This document shows positions 8,919 through 16,870 of a stretch of 38,506 nt of DNA, in pieces. The notes under the pieces were generated by a model. It had not been told where the DNA came from and did no database searches. It saw nothing but the letters and a program-made list of their open reading frames with translations. The stretch is from UBA5486 sp036744795. GTDB taxonomy: Bacteria > Bacillota > UBA4882 > UBA10575. How positions within the stretch are numbered: the first letter of the stretch is position 1; each line of letters begins with the position of its first letter. Location: positions 1 through 38,506 of the forward strand of contig DAIOHK010000022.1 in assembly GCA_036744795.1 (NCBI GenBank), written 5' to 3'. The position numbers were made by a program, and so were the translations under genes.

Positions 8919-9305
8919 TTATTCCCCTTCCCACCTTACTAGTATCCTGCGCCGACGAGGTCCATCAAATTCACATAAGTAAACCCCTTGCCATGTTCCC
9001 AGGAGCAATCGCCCTTCTTGCACCGGGAGGAGTAAGGAAAATCCCATTAATGAAGCTTGCAGATGAGCAAGAGAGTTTCCTTCACTATGTAGAAAATTAA
9101 GCGAGGAAGGGACAATTTTATCCAATGCCAGTTTCAGATCATGAACCACATCCGGGTCCGCATTTTCATTAATCGTCAGTCCAGCAGTAGTATGGGGAAT
9201 ATAAATATATCCTACCCCATTTTCCATTCCTGTTTTCTTTAGATCCTCAGATAATTCCCTGGTTATCTCCAGAAAATCAACATTAGCACGAGTTGGAAAA
9301 ATCAT
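8919..9305 (-). CDS. YjbQ / UPF0047 family protein
   Basis: A small protein of the UPF0047 family, whose members have been annotated as secondary thiamine-phosphate synthases; the true role is unsettled. The family core is present: VDFLEITRELSEDL, YIYIPHTTAGLTINENADPDV, LAHLQASLMG and GTWQGVYLCEFDGPR. The start is uncertain. An open frame extends up to 9410, but that extension is encoded by repeat DNA. ATG at 9305 gives 128 residues, typical for the family, but lies about 20 nt from GGAGG (9326-9330). GTG at 9326 would also align with homologues but leaves no spacing from GGAGG. It lies between the second permease gene and the P-ATPase. Confidence 0.85.
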   Translation of the reverse strand: MIFPTRANVDFLEITRELSEDLKKTGMENGVGYIYIPHTTAGLTINENADPDVVHDLKLALDKIVPSSLNFLHSEGNSLAHLQASLMGFSLLLPVQEGRLLLGTWQGVYLCEFDGPRRRRILVRWEGE

Positions 9306-9331
9306 TTCATGCCAGATCTTGAACACCTCCT

Positions 9332-9448
9332 CTCGTGGCTCGTCGCTCGTCGTTCGTCGCTCGGTTGAATGACCGCCTTTGTAAGCTGCGGATGAAAGTG
9401 CTATTTTCATCCTTTCGCTTGCCCCAGCAAGCTGGGGTGAGCGACTAC
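9332..9448 (-). repeat. Heptad element between permease and yjbQ
   Basis: Read on the minus strand, it begins GTAGTCGCTCACCCCAG, like the end of an H hairpin unit. It contains hairpins CCCCAGC/GCTGGGG and GATGAAA/TTTCATC, then CTTACAAAGGC. It ends in tandem heptads GAGCGAC GAACGAC GAGCGAC GAGCCAC GAG. The heptads end one nt before the AGGAGG that precedes yjbQ. A homologous element lies at 36976-37083. Confidence 0.75.
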
Positions 9449-9455
9449 CTTCCTT

Positions 9456-10649
9456 TTATTCATACCTTAAACTTTCCACCGGATCTAATCCTGCTGCTTT
9501 CCAAGCCGGGTAGATGCCAAAGAATAACCCAATAGCAAATGCACAGGTTACTGCCATTAGAATTGAATCAACGGTTACGGTAGCCGGTATCATCGTAACT
9601 GAATGGATTAAGTTGGCAATCAAAAGACCCAAGCAAAGTCCCAACAAGCCGCCTACCAGACATAGAAGGATTGCTTCCATCAGAAATTGAAGCAGCAGGT
9701 CTTTTTTTGTCGCCCCTAAAGCCTTTCTAATCCCAATCTCTCTGGTCCTTTCCTTCACTGAAACCAACATGATATTCATAATCCCAATCCCACCAACCAA
9801 CAGGGAAATACCGCCTAACCCCGCTAAAAAAGTAGAAAAGATCTTGAGCCGGTTCATCTCCCCTTCGATGAGCTCCTCCATGCCCTGCACCAGAAAATTG
9901 TTTTTAGGCCCATACAAACGGGCTAAAACTCCTTTAATCTGGCCAACTGCGGCTTTGGTTAGAGTAATCTCCAATGGGTTAGCCAAAACAACAGGGTACC
10001 CTTTCTGATTCCAAATCCTACGAAGAGTCCGCGCTGGCATATAAAGGCGCATATTATCAGTAATATTAGTCCGGACTAATGAACGATCATCTTTCTTCTC
10101 CATTACTCCAATAACTTTAAATTGTTTTCCTTGAAGCTTAATCGTCTTCCCAATCCCATTCCGATTACCAAAGAGTTTTTCATGGAGATCCCAACCTAAA
10201 ACACAGAGATTCTTCCCGGTGGCTGATTCAAAAGCATTAAAAAAGCGCCCACTAGCCAATTTTAATCCTTGAACCGATAAAAAGCCCTCTCCGACCCCGG
10301 AGACTGTTATATACAGGTGTTCTCTACCAAACTTAATCTCTGTATTAGTCATATTATACGGGGTAATATTGGTTACTAAATCGCTCCCTTTTTTGATCTC
10401 TTCTACATCCTTCTCCCTTAGATTACGCGGCATTTCATCCTCGTTTCCGTAATCCCACTGTACAAAAAGCATACTGGTACCAATCGCTTGAAACTGACCG
10501 GAAATAGTTGCTACTGCACCATTACCAAGTGCAGTTAAAGTAATCACGGCTGTGATCCCGATGATGATTCCGAGAAGAGTTAGGAAGGAACGTAACTTGT
10601 TGACAGCTAGCTGGTTAGCTGCCACCACCATAGTTTCTGATAATCTCAA
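9456..10649 (-). CDS. MacB/YknZ-type ABC transporter permease (second)
   Basis: A 397-residue permease with the MacB layout. There is one N-terminal membrane helix (about 22-45, LTLLGIIIGITAVITL), a large extracytoplasmic MacB_PCD domain, then an FtsX domain with three C-terminal helices. The signature GGIGIMNIMLVSVKERTREIGIRKALGA precedes helix 3. The start is TTG with GGAGG close upstream. It lies 39 nt after the paralogous permease and ends in the conserved PVESLRYE. Together with its neighbours it forms a YknWXYZ-like export operon. The divergence from the adjacent paralogue suggests a heterodimeric transporter. Confidence 0.9.
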   Translation of the reverse strand: MRLSETMVVAANQLAVNKLRSFLTLLGIIIGITAVITLTALGNGAVATISGQFQAIGTSMLFVQWDYGNEDEMPRNLREKDVEEIKKGSDLVTNITPYNMTNTEIKFGREHLYITVSGVGEGFLSVQGLKLASGRFFNAFESATGKNLCVLGWDLHEKLFGNRNGIGKTIKLQGKQFKVIGVMEKKDDRSLVRTNITDNMRLYMPARTLRRIWNQKGYPVVLANPLEITLTKAAVGQIKGVLARLYGPKNNFLVQGMEELIEGEMNRLKIFSTFLAGLGGISLLVGGIGIMNIMLVSVKERTREIGIRKALGATKKDLLLQFLMEAILLCLVGGLLGLCLGLLIANLIHSVTMIPATVTVDSILMAVTCAFAIGLFFGIYPAWKAAGLDPVESLRYE

Positions 10650-10688
10650 AGTTCCTCCTCCCTCCCTTTCAAATTAAAGTTTATTATT

Positions 10689-11891
10689 CTATTCAAAACG
10701 TAAAGCTTCAATGGGATCCATCTTTGCTGCTTTCCAGGCAGGAAAAGCACCAAAAAACAAACCTACTCCCAATGCGAAAAGAAATGCCATTCCCACTAGG
10801 CCCGGGGTTATAACCAAGCGGAGGGGAGTATACTTTTTAATGAAAAATCCTACTGTAAAACCAAATCCCGTTCCCAGAGCCCCTCCCAACAAGCACAGAG
10901 CAACCGCTTCGGTGATAAATTGCCATAATATATTAGTATTTTTTGCTCCAATCGCTTTACGAATTCCTATCTCATTGATCCGTTCCATTACTGTAACGAG
11001 CATAATATTCATAATCCCGATCCCCCCTACCAGCAGAGCAATCCCACCAATCATTCCTAATAGTACAGTAATTACGCCCGTAACAATCTGGAGTGTCCTT
11101 AACAATTCCTCAGTATTAAAAACTTGAAACCCGTGTTTCGGACCATACCTCCTAGCCAGCAAACCCTTGATCATCTTGGAAATCTTCTCTGTCTCAGCCA
11201 GCGAAGAAGCGGTAATGTATAAGCCATAATAATCATTGAACTTCATCACCCTTTGTAGTGTAGTAACCGGGAGATAAAGATTCATACCACTAGTATCCGT
11301 CCCAAAGGAAATACTAGAGATTTTCTTCTCTATGACCCCAATTACTTGATATTTCTCACCATAAAGAGTGACCATCTTTCCTACCGGATCCATCCTGCCA
11401 AAAAGTTTCTCTCTAACTCGCCAGTCTAGTACTACAACCCTACGTGCGGTGGATAGATCCGCCTCCGTAATAAACCGGCCACTTTCCAGTTTTAAGCCCT
11501 GGATCTGTAAAAAACCGGGGGCAGTCCCTGTCACCTGGGGTGCAGTTTTCTCCTTTAAGTAACGAACCGTTTCTTTACTGCCAAAGATAAAGGGAACGAT
11601 TTCGTCAATTCCATCCTGGCAAACAGCCTCAATGCTACGCCGATCAGCTTCAGTTACAGGTTCAAGTTTCTCTCCGGTCTCCATAAAAATATTGGGGAAG
11701 ACCATAATCATATTCCGGCCAACGCTTTCAAACTCCCGAAAAATTTCTTCCTTAAAGCCAAAGCCCATCCCCAAAAGTGAAATTGTTGAACCAATCCCAA
11801 TTGCCACTCCCAATAAAGTTAAAACCGAACGGAGTTTGTTGTTCCAAAGGTTTTCCCAAGCCATCCTTGCTCCTTCCAGTAATAAGGTCAT
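10689..11891 (-). CDS. MacB/YknZ-type ABC transporter permease (first)
   Basis: A 400-residue permease with the same architecture as the following gene: N-terminal helix with LTLLGVAIGIGSTISLLGMG, a MacB_PCD extracytoplasmic domain, and a C-terminal FtsX domain with GGIGIMNIMLVTVMERINEIGIRKAIGA. It ends PIEALRFE. The ATG overlaps the ATPase stop in an ATGA junction, so the two are translationally coupled. In B. subtilis, YknZ pairs with YknY and YknX and protects against the SdpC toxin. A similar peptide-export or resistance role is inferred here, not shown. Confidence 0.9.
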   Translation of the reverse strand: MTLLLEGARMAWENLWNNKLRSVLTLLGVAIGIGSTISLLGMGFGFKEEIFREFESVGRNMIMVFPNIFMETGEKLEPVTEADRRSIEAVCQDGIDEIVPFIFGSKETVRYLKEKTAPQVTGTAPGFLQIQGLKLESGRFITEADLSTARRVVVLDWRVREKLFGRMDPVGKMVTLYGEKYQVIGVIEKKISSISFGTDTSGMNLYLPVTTLQRVMKFNDYYGLYITASSLAETEKISKMIKGLLARRYGPKHGFQVFNTEELLRTLQIVTGVITVLLGMIGGIALLVGGIGIMNIMLVTVMERINEIGIRKAIGAKNTNILWQFITEAVALCLLGGALGTGFGFTVGFFIKKYTPLRLVITPGLVGMAFLFALGVGLFFGAFPAWKAAKMDPIEALRFE

Positions 11892-12586
11892 TCTCTCTCC
11901 TCCGTCCGCCCGGCCACTTGTTCATCACTAACAATTTCTCCATCCCGGAAATAGACGATCCGCCGGGCATAGCTGGCAATCTCTGCATCATGAGTAACAA
12001 GGATAACTGTAATTCCTTCCTGATTAAGATTCTGCAAGATCATCATTATCTCTCGCCCGGAATTGGAATCAAGATTACCTGTAGGCTCATCAGCCAGTAT
12101 AATATCCGGACTATTAATTAGTGCCCTGGCAATTGCAACTCTTTGCCTTTGCCCTCCGGAAAGTTCATTAGGGCGGTGATGCCACCGGTCACCTAAACCA
12201 ACGAGTTTCAGTGCTTCCATCGCCCGTTCACGGCGTTCTCCCCGGCGTACACCAGCATAAATCATAGGAAGTTCTACATTCTGTAGCGCGGTACTCCGCG
12301 GTAGTAAATTAAAAGTCTGGAAGATAAAACCGATTTCTTTATTTCTAATCTCGGCCAGCTCATTATCTGTTAAGCCCCCGACCTCCACCCCATTTAGCAG
12401 GTAACTTCCGTTTGTCGGCCGATCAAGACCACCCAGGATATTCATCAGGGTTGATTTCCCGGAACCGGAAGGCCCCATAATCGCCACAAATTCTCCGGCC
12501 TGAATCGACAAATTAATTTCGAATAAGGCCTGAACCTCTAATACCCCGTTTTTATATATCTTGTCAAGCTTTTCGACTCTAATCAT
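11888..12586 (-). CDS. ABC transporter ATP-binding protein (MacB/YknY type)
   Basis: The nucleotide-binding subunit of the adjacent export complex, LolD/MacB/YknY class. Motifs are Walker A GPSGSGKST, the Q-loop FQTFNLLPR, signature LSGGQRQRVAIARAL, Walker B IILADEPTGNLDS and the H-loop VTHD. An open frame extends 7 codons further upstream. ATG at 12586 is preferred because TGGAGG lies 5-6 nt before it and homologues start MIRVEKL-like. The end overlaps the first permease by 4 nt. Heptad repeats lie just upstream of the ribosome site (12606-12648). Confidence 0.94.
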   Translation of the reverse strand: MIRVEKLDKIYKNGVLEVQALFEINLSIQAGEFVAIMGPSGSGKSTLMNILGGLDRPTNGSYLLNGVEVGGLTDNELAEIRNKEIGFIFQTFNLLPRSTALQNVELPMIYAGVRRGERRERAMEALKLVGLGDRWHHRPNELSGGQRQRVAIARALINSPDIILADEPTGNLDSNSGREIMMILQNLNQEGITVILVTHDAEIASYARRIVYFRDGEIVSDEQVAGRTEERE

Positions 12587-12605
12587 TTGATCCTCCATCA
12601 ACATC

Positions 12606-12648
12606 ATGCTCGATGCTCATTACTCGTTGCTCGTCGCTTTTTGCTCGG
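12606..12648 (-). repeat. Degenerate heptad array before the ABC ATPase
   Basis: The minus-strand reading is a series of GAGCGAC-like heptads (AAGCGAC GAGCAAC GAGTAAT GAGCATC GAGCAT). They end shortly before the TGGAGG ribosome site of the ATPase gene. The position is the same as at 9332 and 36976: inside an operon, just upstream of the next ribosome site. The rest of the 12587-12727 spacer resembles the other heptad elements only weakly. Confidence 0.55.
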
Positions 12649-12727
12649 ATAAATGAGTTACGGGTGATAATTCCTTTTTTGTTAAAATTCAATTAGGCCA
12701 TTTTTTAAGCCACTAAAAAAGCCGGTT

Positions 12728-13912
12728 CTATTTATTATCAGACTTTTTCGGTCTGACCTTTGTTCCATCTTTTAGATGCAGGATGGTATCATAATCACCT
12801 GAAACATACGAATCTCCCTCAAGTAACCCCTCTAGAATCTCCACTCTGCTTTCATTACTAAGTCCGGTTTTTACCCTGGTTTTTACAGCTGTATCATCTA
12901 TAATTTTGAAAACGTATTTCCCAATCTCCCCGTTTGGTTCTTCATCTTCCACCAGTGCTAAGAGAGGAATTGTTAAAGTTTCTCCCACACTAGCCGTGAT
13001 AATCTCTACATCTACCGTCATTCCGGGTCGAAGATTACCATCCTGATTATCAATGAGAATGGTAACAGGAAACACGATTTCGCTCCCTTTAGTTATCCCC
13101 TTTAGAGCCACTTGATCCACTTCTCCCATAAGCTCCAGACCAGGTAGGCCATCATGGGTGATTTTAACTTCCTGCCCTGGTTTGATCTGTGAAATATCAA
13201 TCTCATCAACAGGAAATTCTACACTTAGTTTTTGAATATCACCAATTTCGCTGAGAAAAGTCCCAGGAAGAATGCTGGTACCTTCTTTTACCGGGCAATA
13301 GAGGACTTTTCCATCCCGGGATGCCTTTATTCTTGTTTTTGCAAGTTCTTCCCGTGCTGCAGCCAAAGCAAGCTTTGCTTCTTCCTTTTTGATTGCAGTC
13401 AGCCTTTGCATTCCCTTCCACCTGACTTCGGCCTGTTCTAATTTTAATGCCGCATCTTCTAAATCAACCTTTGTAGCTGCACCTTGTTGATAAAGAAGAG
13501 CAACACGGTTATGAATCCTTTTGGAGGTTTCCAGCTGCAGACGGGCTTCCTCTAATGAAGGATCAAATTCCTCCACCTTTAGTGCATTCTCCGCACTTTC
13601 CAACGCACGAACAAACTGATGATCATCAAACATAAGGAGCAGATCACCTTTTTTTACCCAATCGCCTTCTTTAATATAAATCTTTGAGATTAAACCAGAA
13701 ACCTCTGCCCTGATCTCTTCTTTTTCAACTGTATCCGCTAACCCGCTTCCAGAAACGGTTGTCACCATCTCACCCTGGGCAAGCTTAGAAATCTCCACTA
13801 TTGTACCGGCTTTTTTATGTTTCTGTCCGGATCTGATCGTCAGTACCGCATAGACCGCAATCCCAAGAATAATCAGGATAATTATTAACCAACGCGGCTT
13901 TTTCCTTTTCAT
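12728..13912 (-). CDS. HlyD/YknX-type efflux adaptor
   Basis: A membrane-fusion (periplasmic adaptor) subunit of 394 residues, like MacA and YknX. The N-terminus has one membrane anchor at about 9-26. A biotinyl-lipoyl-like half (SGLISKIYIKEGDWVKKGDLL) is followed by a helical hairpin of about 95 residues and the second lipoyl half (DGKVLYCPVKEGTSI). Beta-barrel and membrane-proximal domains follow (VTILIDNQDGNLRPGMTVDVEI). ATG with AGGAG upstream. It lies 54 nt or more after the Yip1 gene and before the ATPase. Without an outer-membrane partner here, it probably acts at a single membrane. Confidence 0.92.
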   Translation of the reverse strand: MKRKKPRWLIIILIILGIAVYAVLTIRSGQKHKKAGTIVEISKLAQGEMVTTVSGSGLADTVEKEEIRAEVSGLISKIYIKEGDWVKKGDLLLMFDDHQFVRALESAENALKVEEFDPSLEEARLQLETSKRIHNRVALLYQQGAATKVDLEDAALKLEQAEVRWKGMQRLTAIKKEEAKLALAAAREELAKTRIKASRDGKVLYCPVKEGTSILPGTFLSEIGDIQKLSVEFPVDEIDISQIKPGQEVKITHDGLPGLELMGEVDQVALKGITKGSEIVFPVTILIDNQDGNLRPGMTVDVEIITASVGETLTIPLLALVEDEEPNGEIGKYVFKIIDDTAVKTRVKTGLSNESRVEILEGLLEGDSYVSGDYDTILHLKDGTKVRPKKSDNK

Positions 13913-13966
13913 TTGTAGTCACTCCTAATCACGCGTCACTTATCCTACTAACTTCTAGCAAAGCAA

Positions 13967-14656
13967 CTAGTTTAAAAATTTGTAAGAAAGTGAAACCATT
14001 AACATGCTATAACCCAGTGATGCCACCCAACATAAAATAGTTATAGAGATCGCTTTAACTCTGGACAGGTTAAAAGTTTTTTCTAATGCTATAATAGAAA
14101 GAATCAGATAAAAAATCGAAAAGGGGTTAATCTCTCCCAAAAATAACCCCATAGGAGTAAAAAGACGTTCCCCAATCTCCATACCCATCTCTAGCCCTAG
14201 CGGGGGAATTGTATCCGTCAGAGCTGCTACACTTCCCTGAAATATTGTGCGAAGAGTCTGTGGTAAATAGTTGTAACCAACCACTGAAAGTACAGAACCA
14301 AATTTGGGGACGGTCCCTCCCAGAATCTTTGCCAATAAACTAAAGACCCCGGCGCGAATCAGCCAGAATAAACCAGCTCCTAGCAATCCGCCTACCAATC
14401 CACTAACTAATTTAACACTATTCTGCTGCATCTGTAAGGCCTCAGCATATTTAGGAAAAGTATCAACCAACACCTGCGTACTTACCTTACTAATAGAAAA
14501 TGAAAAGCTAAGCGAAATAAGGAGAAACAATACCGGCCAGATTAAATCAGGTTTTTTTGCCAGTCCAGCAAAGAGTTCCCCCGGTGCGGAAAAGATCATC
14601 CCAAACCTTTTGAAAAATCCAGGCTTTTCTTCCATCGATACTAACGGCACTTCCAT
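13967..14656 (-). CDS. Yip1 domain membrane protein (YknW-like)
   Basis: An integral membrane protein of the Yip1 family with five predicted helices. The N-terminal segment GFFKRFGMIFSAPGELFAGLAKKPDLIWP is typical of bacterial Yip1 proteins. In B. subtilis, YknW is the Yip1 member that helps assemble the YknXYZ exporter. The gene order here (Yip1, adaptor, ATPase, permeases) repeats that operon. An open frame begins at GTG 14665, but AGAGG lies directly against that codon; ATG at 14656 has better spacing and is chosen. The upstream spacer carries a 17-bp perfect inverted repeat. Confidence 0.82.
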   Translation of the reverse strand: MEVPLVSMEEKPGFFKRFGMIFSAPGELFAGLAKKPDLIWPVLFLLISLSFSFSISKVSTQVLVDTFPKYAEALQMQQNSVKLVSGLVGGLLGAGLFWLIRAGVFSLLAKILGGTVPKFGSVLSVVGYNYLPQTLRTIFQGSVAALTDTIPPLGLEMGMEIGERLFTPMGLFLGEINPFSIFYLILSIIALEKTFNLSRVKAISITILCWVASLGYSMLMVSLSYKFLN

Positions 14657-14776
14657 CAATAACACCTCTTTACTAATCTTAAATTTGAAAACAGACCATT
14701 ATTCCAATCGTAATATAAAATATTATACTTATCTTTTTTTATTCCTTTTCATGGTTTATGTAAACATTTATTACCA

Positions 14777-14902
14777 CTTGAGGGAGTTGCAAAATAACCT
14801 TAAGCGTGTATTTAACCACAATATATAGTGCTTGTCTTTTATTAGGCCAACAATATATTGTGGTTAAATCTTTATAAATAAATTATACAATTCCTTAACA
14901 AG
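14777..14902. repeat. Small inverted-repeat element E1
   Basis: The outer ends are CTTGAGGGAGTTGCAAAAT (from 14777) and ATTATACAATTCCTTAACAAG-like sequence (to 14902), which are imperfect inverted repeats. Inside is a perfect 17-bp inverted repeat: ATTTAACCACAATATAT (14810-14826) and its complement at 14853-14869, with a 26-nt spacer. It is AT-rich, has no U-tract and is not a terminator. It lies between the Yip1 operon start and the end of the wecA-like gene. Related ends are seen at 23738, 25108, 25996, 27517 and 34534. Confidence 0.65.
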
Positions 14903-15017
14903 TATAACATAAAACCCAAATTATAAAAGAAATTTTTCAATTCAGGCTTAATTTTTTACCATAGTTTAAGTTTAATCAGTATCCGCAGACAAAAATTCCT
15001 ATCGGGTAAGCGTAACT

Positions 15018-15046
15018 AAAAAACCTGCCGCAAAAGCGACAGGCTT
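15018..15046 (-). terminator. Terminator of the upp / WecA-like operon
   Basis: The stem is formed by CCTGCCGC (15024-15031) and GCGACAGG (15036-15043) with an AAAA loop. On the minus strand it is followed by six U residues (15018-15023). It lies 22 nt past the stop of the sugar-phosphate transferase gene. Confidence 0.88.
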
Positions 15047-15067
15047 TGTTGGTTATTAGATTTTCGT

Positions 15068-16159
15068 TTAATAAAAGACTGGTTTTGTTCCTTTTTCTTT
15101 TTTATCCCCATTTATTTCCTTTTCTTGGGCTGCACTCTGCATACCACCCAACTCCCGCAGGCAGAAGAAGGTCAAGATAAAAGCAATTAGTAATATTAAG
15201 GTTCCTAGCAACACTGTTACCCGTGAAAGAAAGATTGAGGCTAATCCGGAAATCAGGCTCATTCCATAAAGAAGGAGAACTGTTTTTCTAGTTCCCATCC
15301 CGGAGATTAACAACAAATGATGGATATGGTAACTATCTCCCACCATAATGGGTTGACCGCCTCGCCAGCGGCGCCAAATTGCCCAAAGAGTATCAAGAAA
15401 AGGAATCCCCATTGCAAAGACGGGAATTGCTAAAGCCAGGACCGTGGGTAATTTTAAAGCACCCATCACTGAGATGACCCCTAGGATGTAACCAAGAAAA
15501 TAGGCACCGGAATTACCCATAAAAATGCGGGCCGGATAAAAATTATACGGAAGAAAACCTAACAAAACACCCATCAAAATGGCACAAAGAAAAACAGCTG
15601 CTGACTGTCCTAGCCCCATTCCGATTACCAACAGACAGCCCCCGGCAATCGCAGAAATGCCTGCAGCCAGGCCATCTAAACCATCAATTAGATTGATCAT
15701 ATTAATTGTTACCAACAGCCAACAGATGGTCAAAGGATAGCTAACCCAACCCAAAGTAACCATATTACCAAAAGGATTTGTTAAATAAGGAACCCGTACC
15801 CCAGAGCAGGTTGTTAAGGTACAGATTAGGATCTGAATAACAAGCTTAAACCCGGCAGATAAATCATATTTATCATCAAATAAACCTAACAGCAAAATCA
15901 AAAGACTACCGCTCAAAATTGGAATAAGATAAGGAAAGGAGAGCCCACCCATTAGCATTAAAGTAAAAGAAAAAGAGATGAAAATAGCCAGGCCGCCGGT
16001 AAAAGGTTGGGGGTTAGAATGTACTCTTCGTTCCCGCGGTTGATCCAACATTCCTAAATTATATCCTAGTCGCCTACAGAAGGCTGTGAGGATAAAGGAG
16101 AATATAAAACTGATTCCCATCAGGATAAAAATATTCCACTTAAAAACATACCAGTTCAA
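15068..16159 (-). CDS. Undecaprenyl-phosphate sugar-1-phosphate transferase (WecA/TagO type)
   Basis: A polytopic enzyme of the MraY/WecA/TagO family. It moves a sugar 1-phosphate, probably GlcNAc-1-P, from its UDP donor to undecaprenyl phosphate, starting wall teichoic acid or other surface glycans. The 363 residues carry about 10-11 helices. Family motifs are FDDKYDL, NLIDGLDGLAAG, the NPARIFMGNSGA-like PARIFMGNSGAYFLGY and HIHHLLL. The start is TTG with GGAGAGGGG upstream. It follows upp and is closed by a terminator. MraY is less likely because of the HIHHLL motif and the context. Confidence 0.9.
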   Translation of the reverse strand: MNWYVFKWNIFILMGISFIFSFILTAFCRRLGYNLGMLDQPRERRVHSNPQPFTGGLAIFISFSFTLMLMGGLSFPYLIPILSGSLLILLLGLFDDKYDLSAGFKLVIQILICTLTTCSGVRVPYLTNPFGNMVTLGWVSYPLTICWLLVTINMINLIDGLDGLAAGISAIAGGCLLVIGMGLGQSAAVFLCAILMGVLLGFLPYNFYPARIFMGNSGAYFLGYILGVISVMGALKLPTVLALAIPVFAMGIPFLDTLWAIWRRWRGGQPIMVGDSYHIHHLLLISGMGTRKTVLLLYGMSLISGLASIFLSRVTVLLGTLILLIAFILTFFCLRELGGMQSAAQEKEINGDKKEKGTKPVFY

Positions 16160-16216
16160 CCTGGGTCATCCCCTCTCCATCACAGCAGCAGTTGCAGCTT
16201 CCTAAGTAAGTATTAA

Positions 16217-16846
16217 TTATTTAGTTCCAAATAGCCGATCGCCGGCATCACCTAACCCCGGGATAATATATCCATTAGAATCTAAGCGTTCATCAACCGC
16301 TGCTACAAAAATCTCCACATCAGGATGATCTTTACGGACCCGGGCTATTCCTTCCGGAGCAGCAATCAGGCACATTAATTTTATACTCTTTGTTCCCCGT
16401 TCCTTCATAAAATTAATCGCTGCCGATGCTGAACCTCCTGTAGCAAGCATTGGATCGACCAGAATCATATCACGTTCCTGGATATCTGTAGGCAGCTTAC
16501 AATAATATTCAATTGGTTCTAGAGTTTTGGGATCACGATACAAGCCGATATGTCCCATTTTAGCTGCAGGAATTAATTTCATAACCCCATCAGCCATCAC
16601 TAAACCGGCACGGAGGATCGGTACCACCGCGATCTTTTTCCCTGAGATCACCTTGGCTTTTGCCTTAGCAATAGGAGTCTCGATTTCAACTTCTTCTAAG
16701 GGAAAATCCCTGGTTACCTCATAAGCCATTAAGGTGGCAACCTCTTCCACCAGTTCTCTGAATTCTTTTGGTCCAGTGGTAGCGTCTCTAATAATACTTA
16801 GTTTATGTTGGATTAAAGGATGATCTATAATATGTGCTGATCCCAT
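16217..16846 (-). CDS. upp: Uracil phosphoribosyltransferase
   Basis: Converts uracil and PRPP to UMP in pyrimidine salvage. The 209 residues match the family. The PRPP loop DPMLATGGSASAA and the C-terminal uracil-binding GYIIPGLGDAGDRLFGT are intact. The ATG is preceded by AAGGGG about 11 nt upstream. It lies 24 nt downstream of the phosphatase/RpiB fusion, as in the sua5-ywlE-rpiB-upp neighbourhood of many Firmicutes. The glyA gene often found in between is absent here. Confidence 0.97.
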   Translation of the reverse strand: MGSAHIIDHPLIQHKLSIIRDATTGPKEFRELVEEVATLMAYEVTRDFPLEEVEIETPIAKAKAKVISGKKIAVVPILRAGLVMADGVMKLIPAAKMGHIGLYRDPKTLEPIEYYCKLPTDIQERDMILVDPMLATGGSASAAINFMKERGTKSIKLMCLIAAPEGIARVRKDHPDVEIFVAAVDERLDSNGYIIPGLGDAGDRLFGTK

Positions 16847-16870
16847 TTGTGTAGTAACCCCTTTCTATGA

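Noticed and set aside
9422..9437. A terminator formed by CCCCAGCAAGCTGGGG
   Set aside because: The hairpin has no U-tract on either strand and is part of the heptad element.
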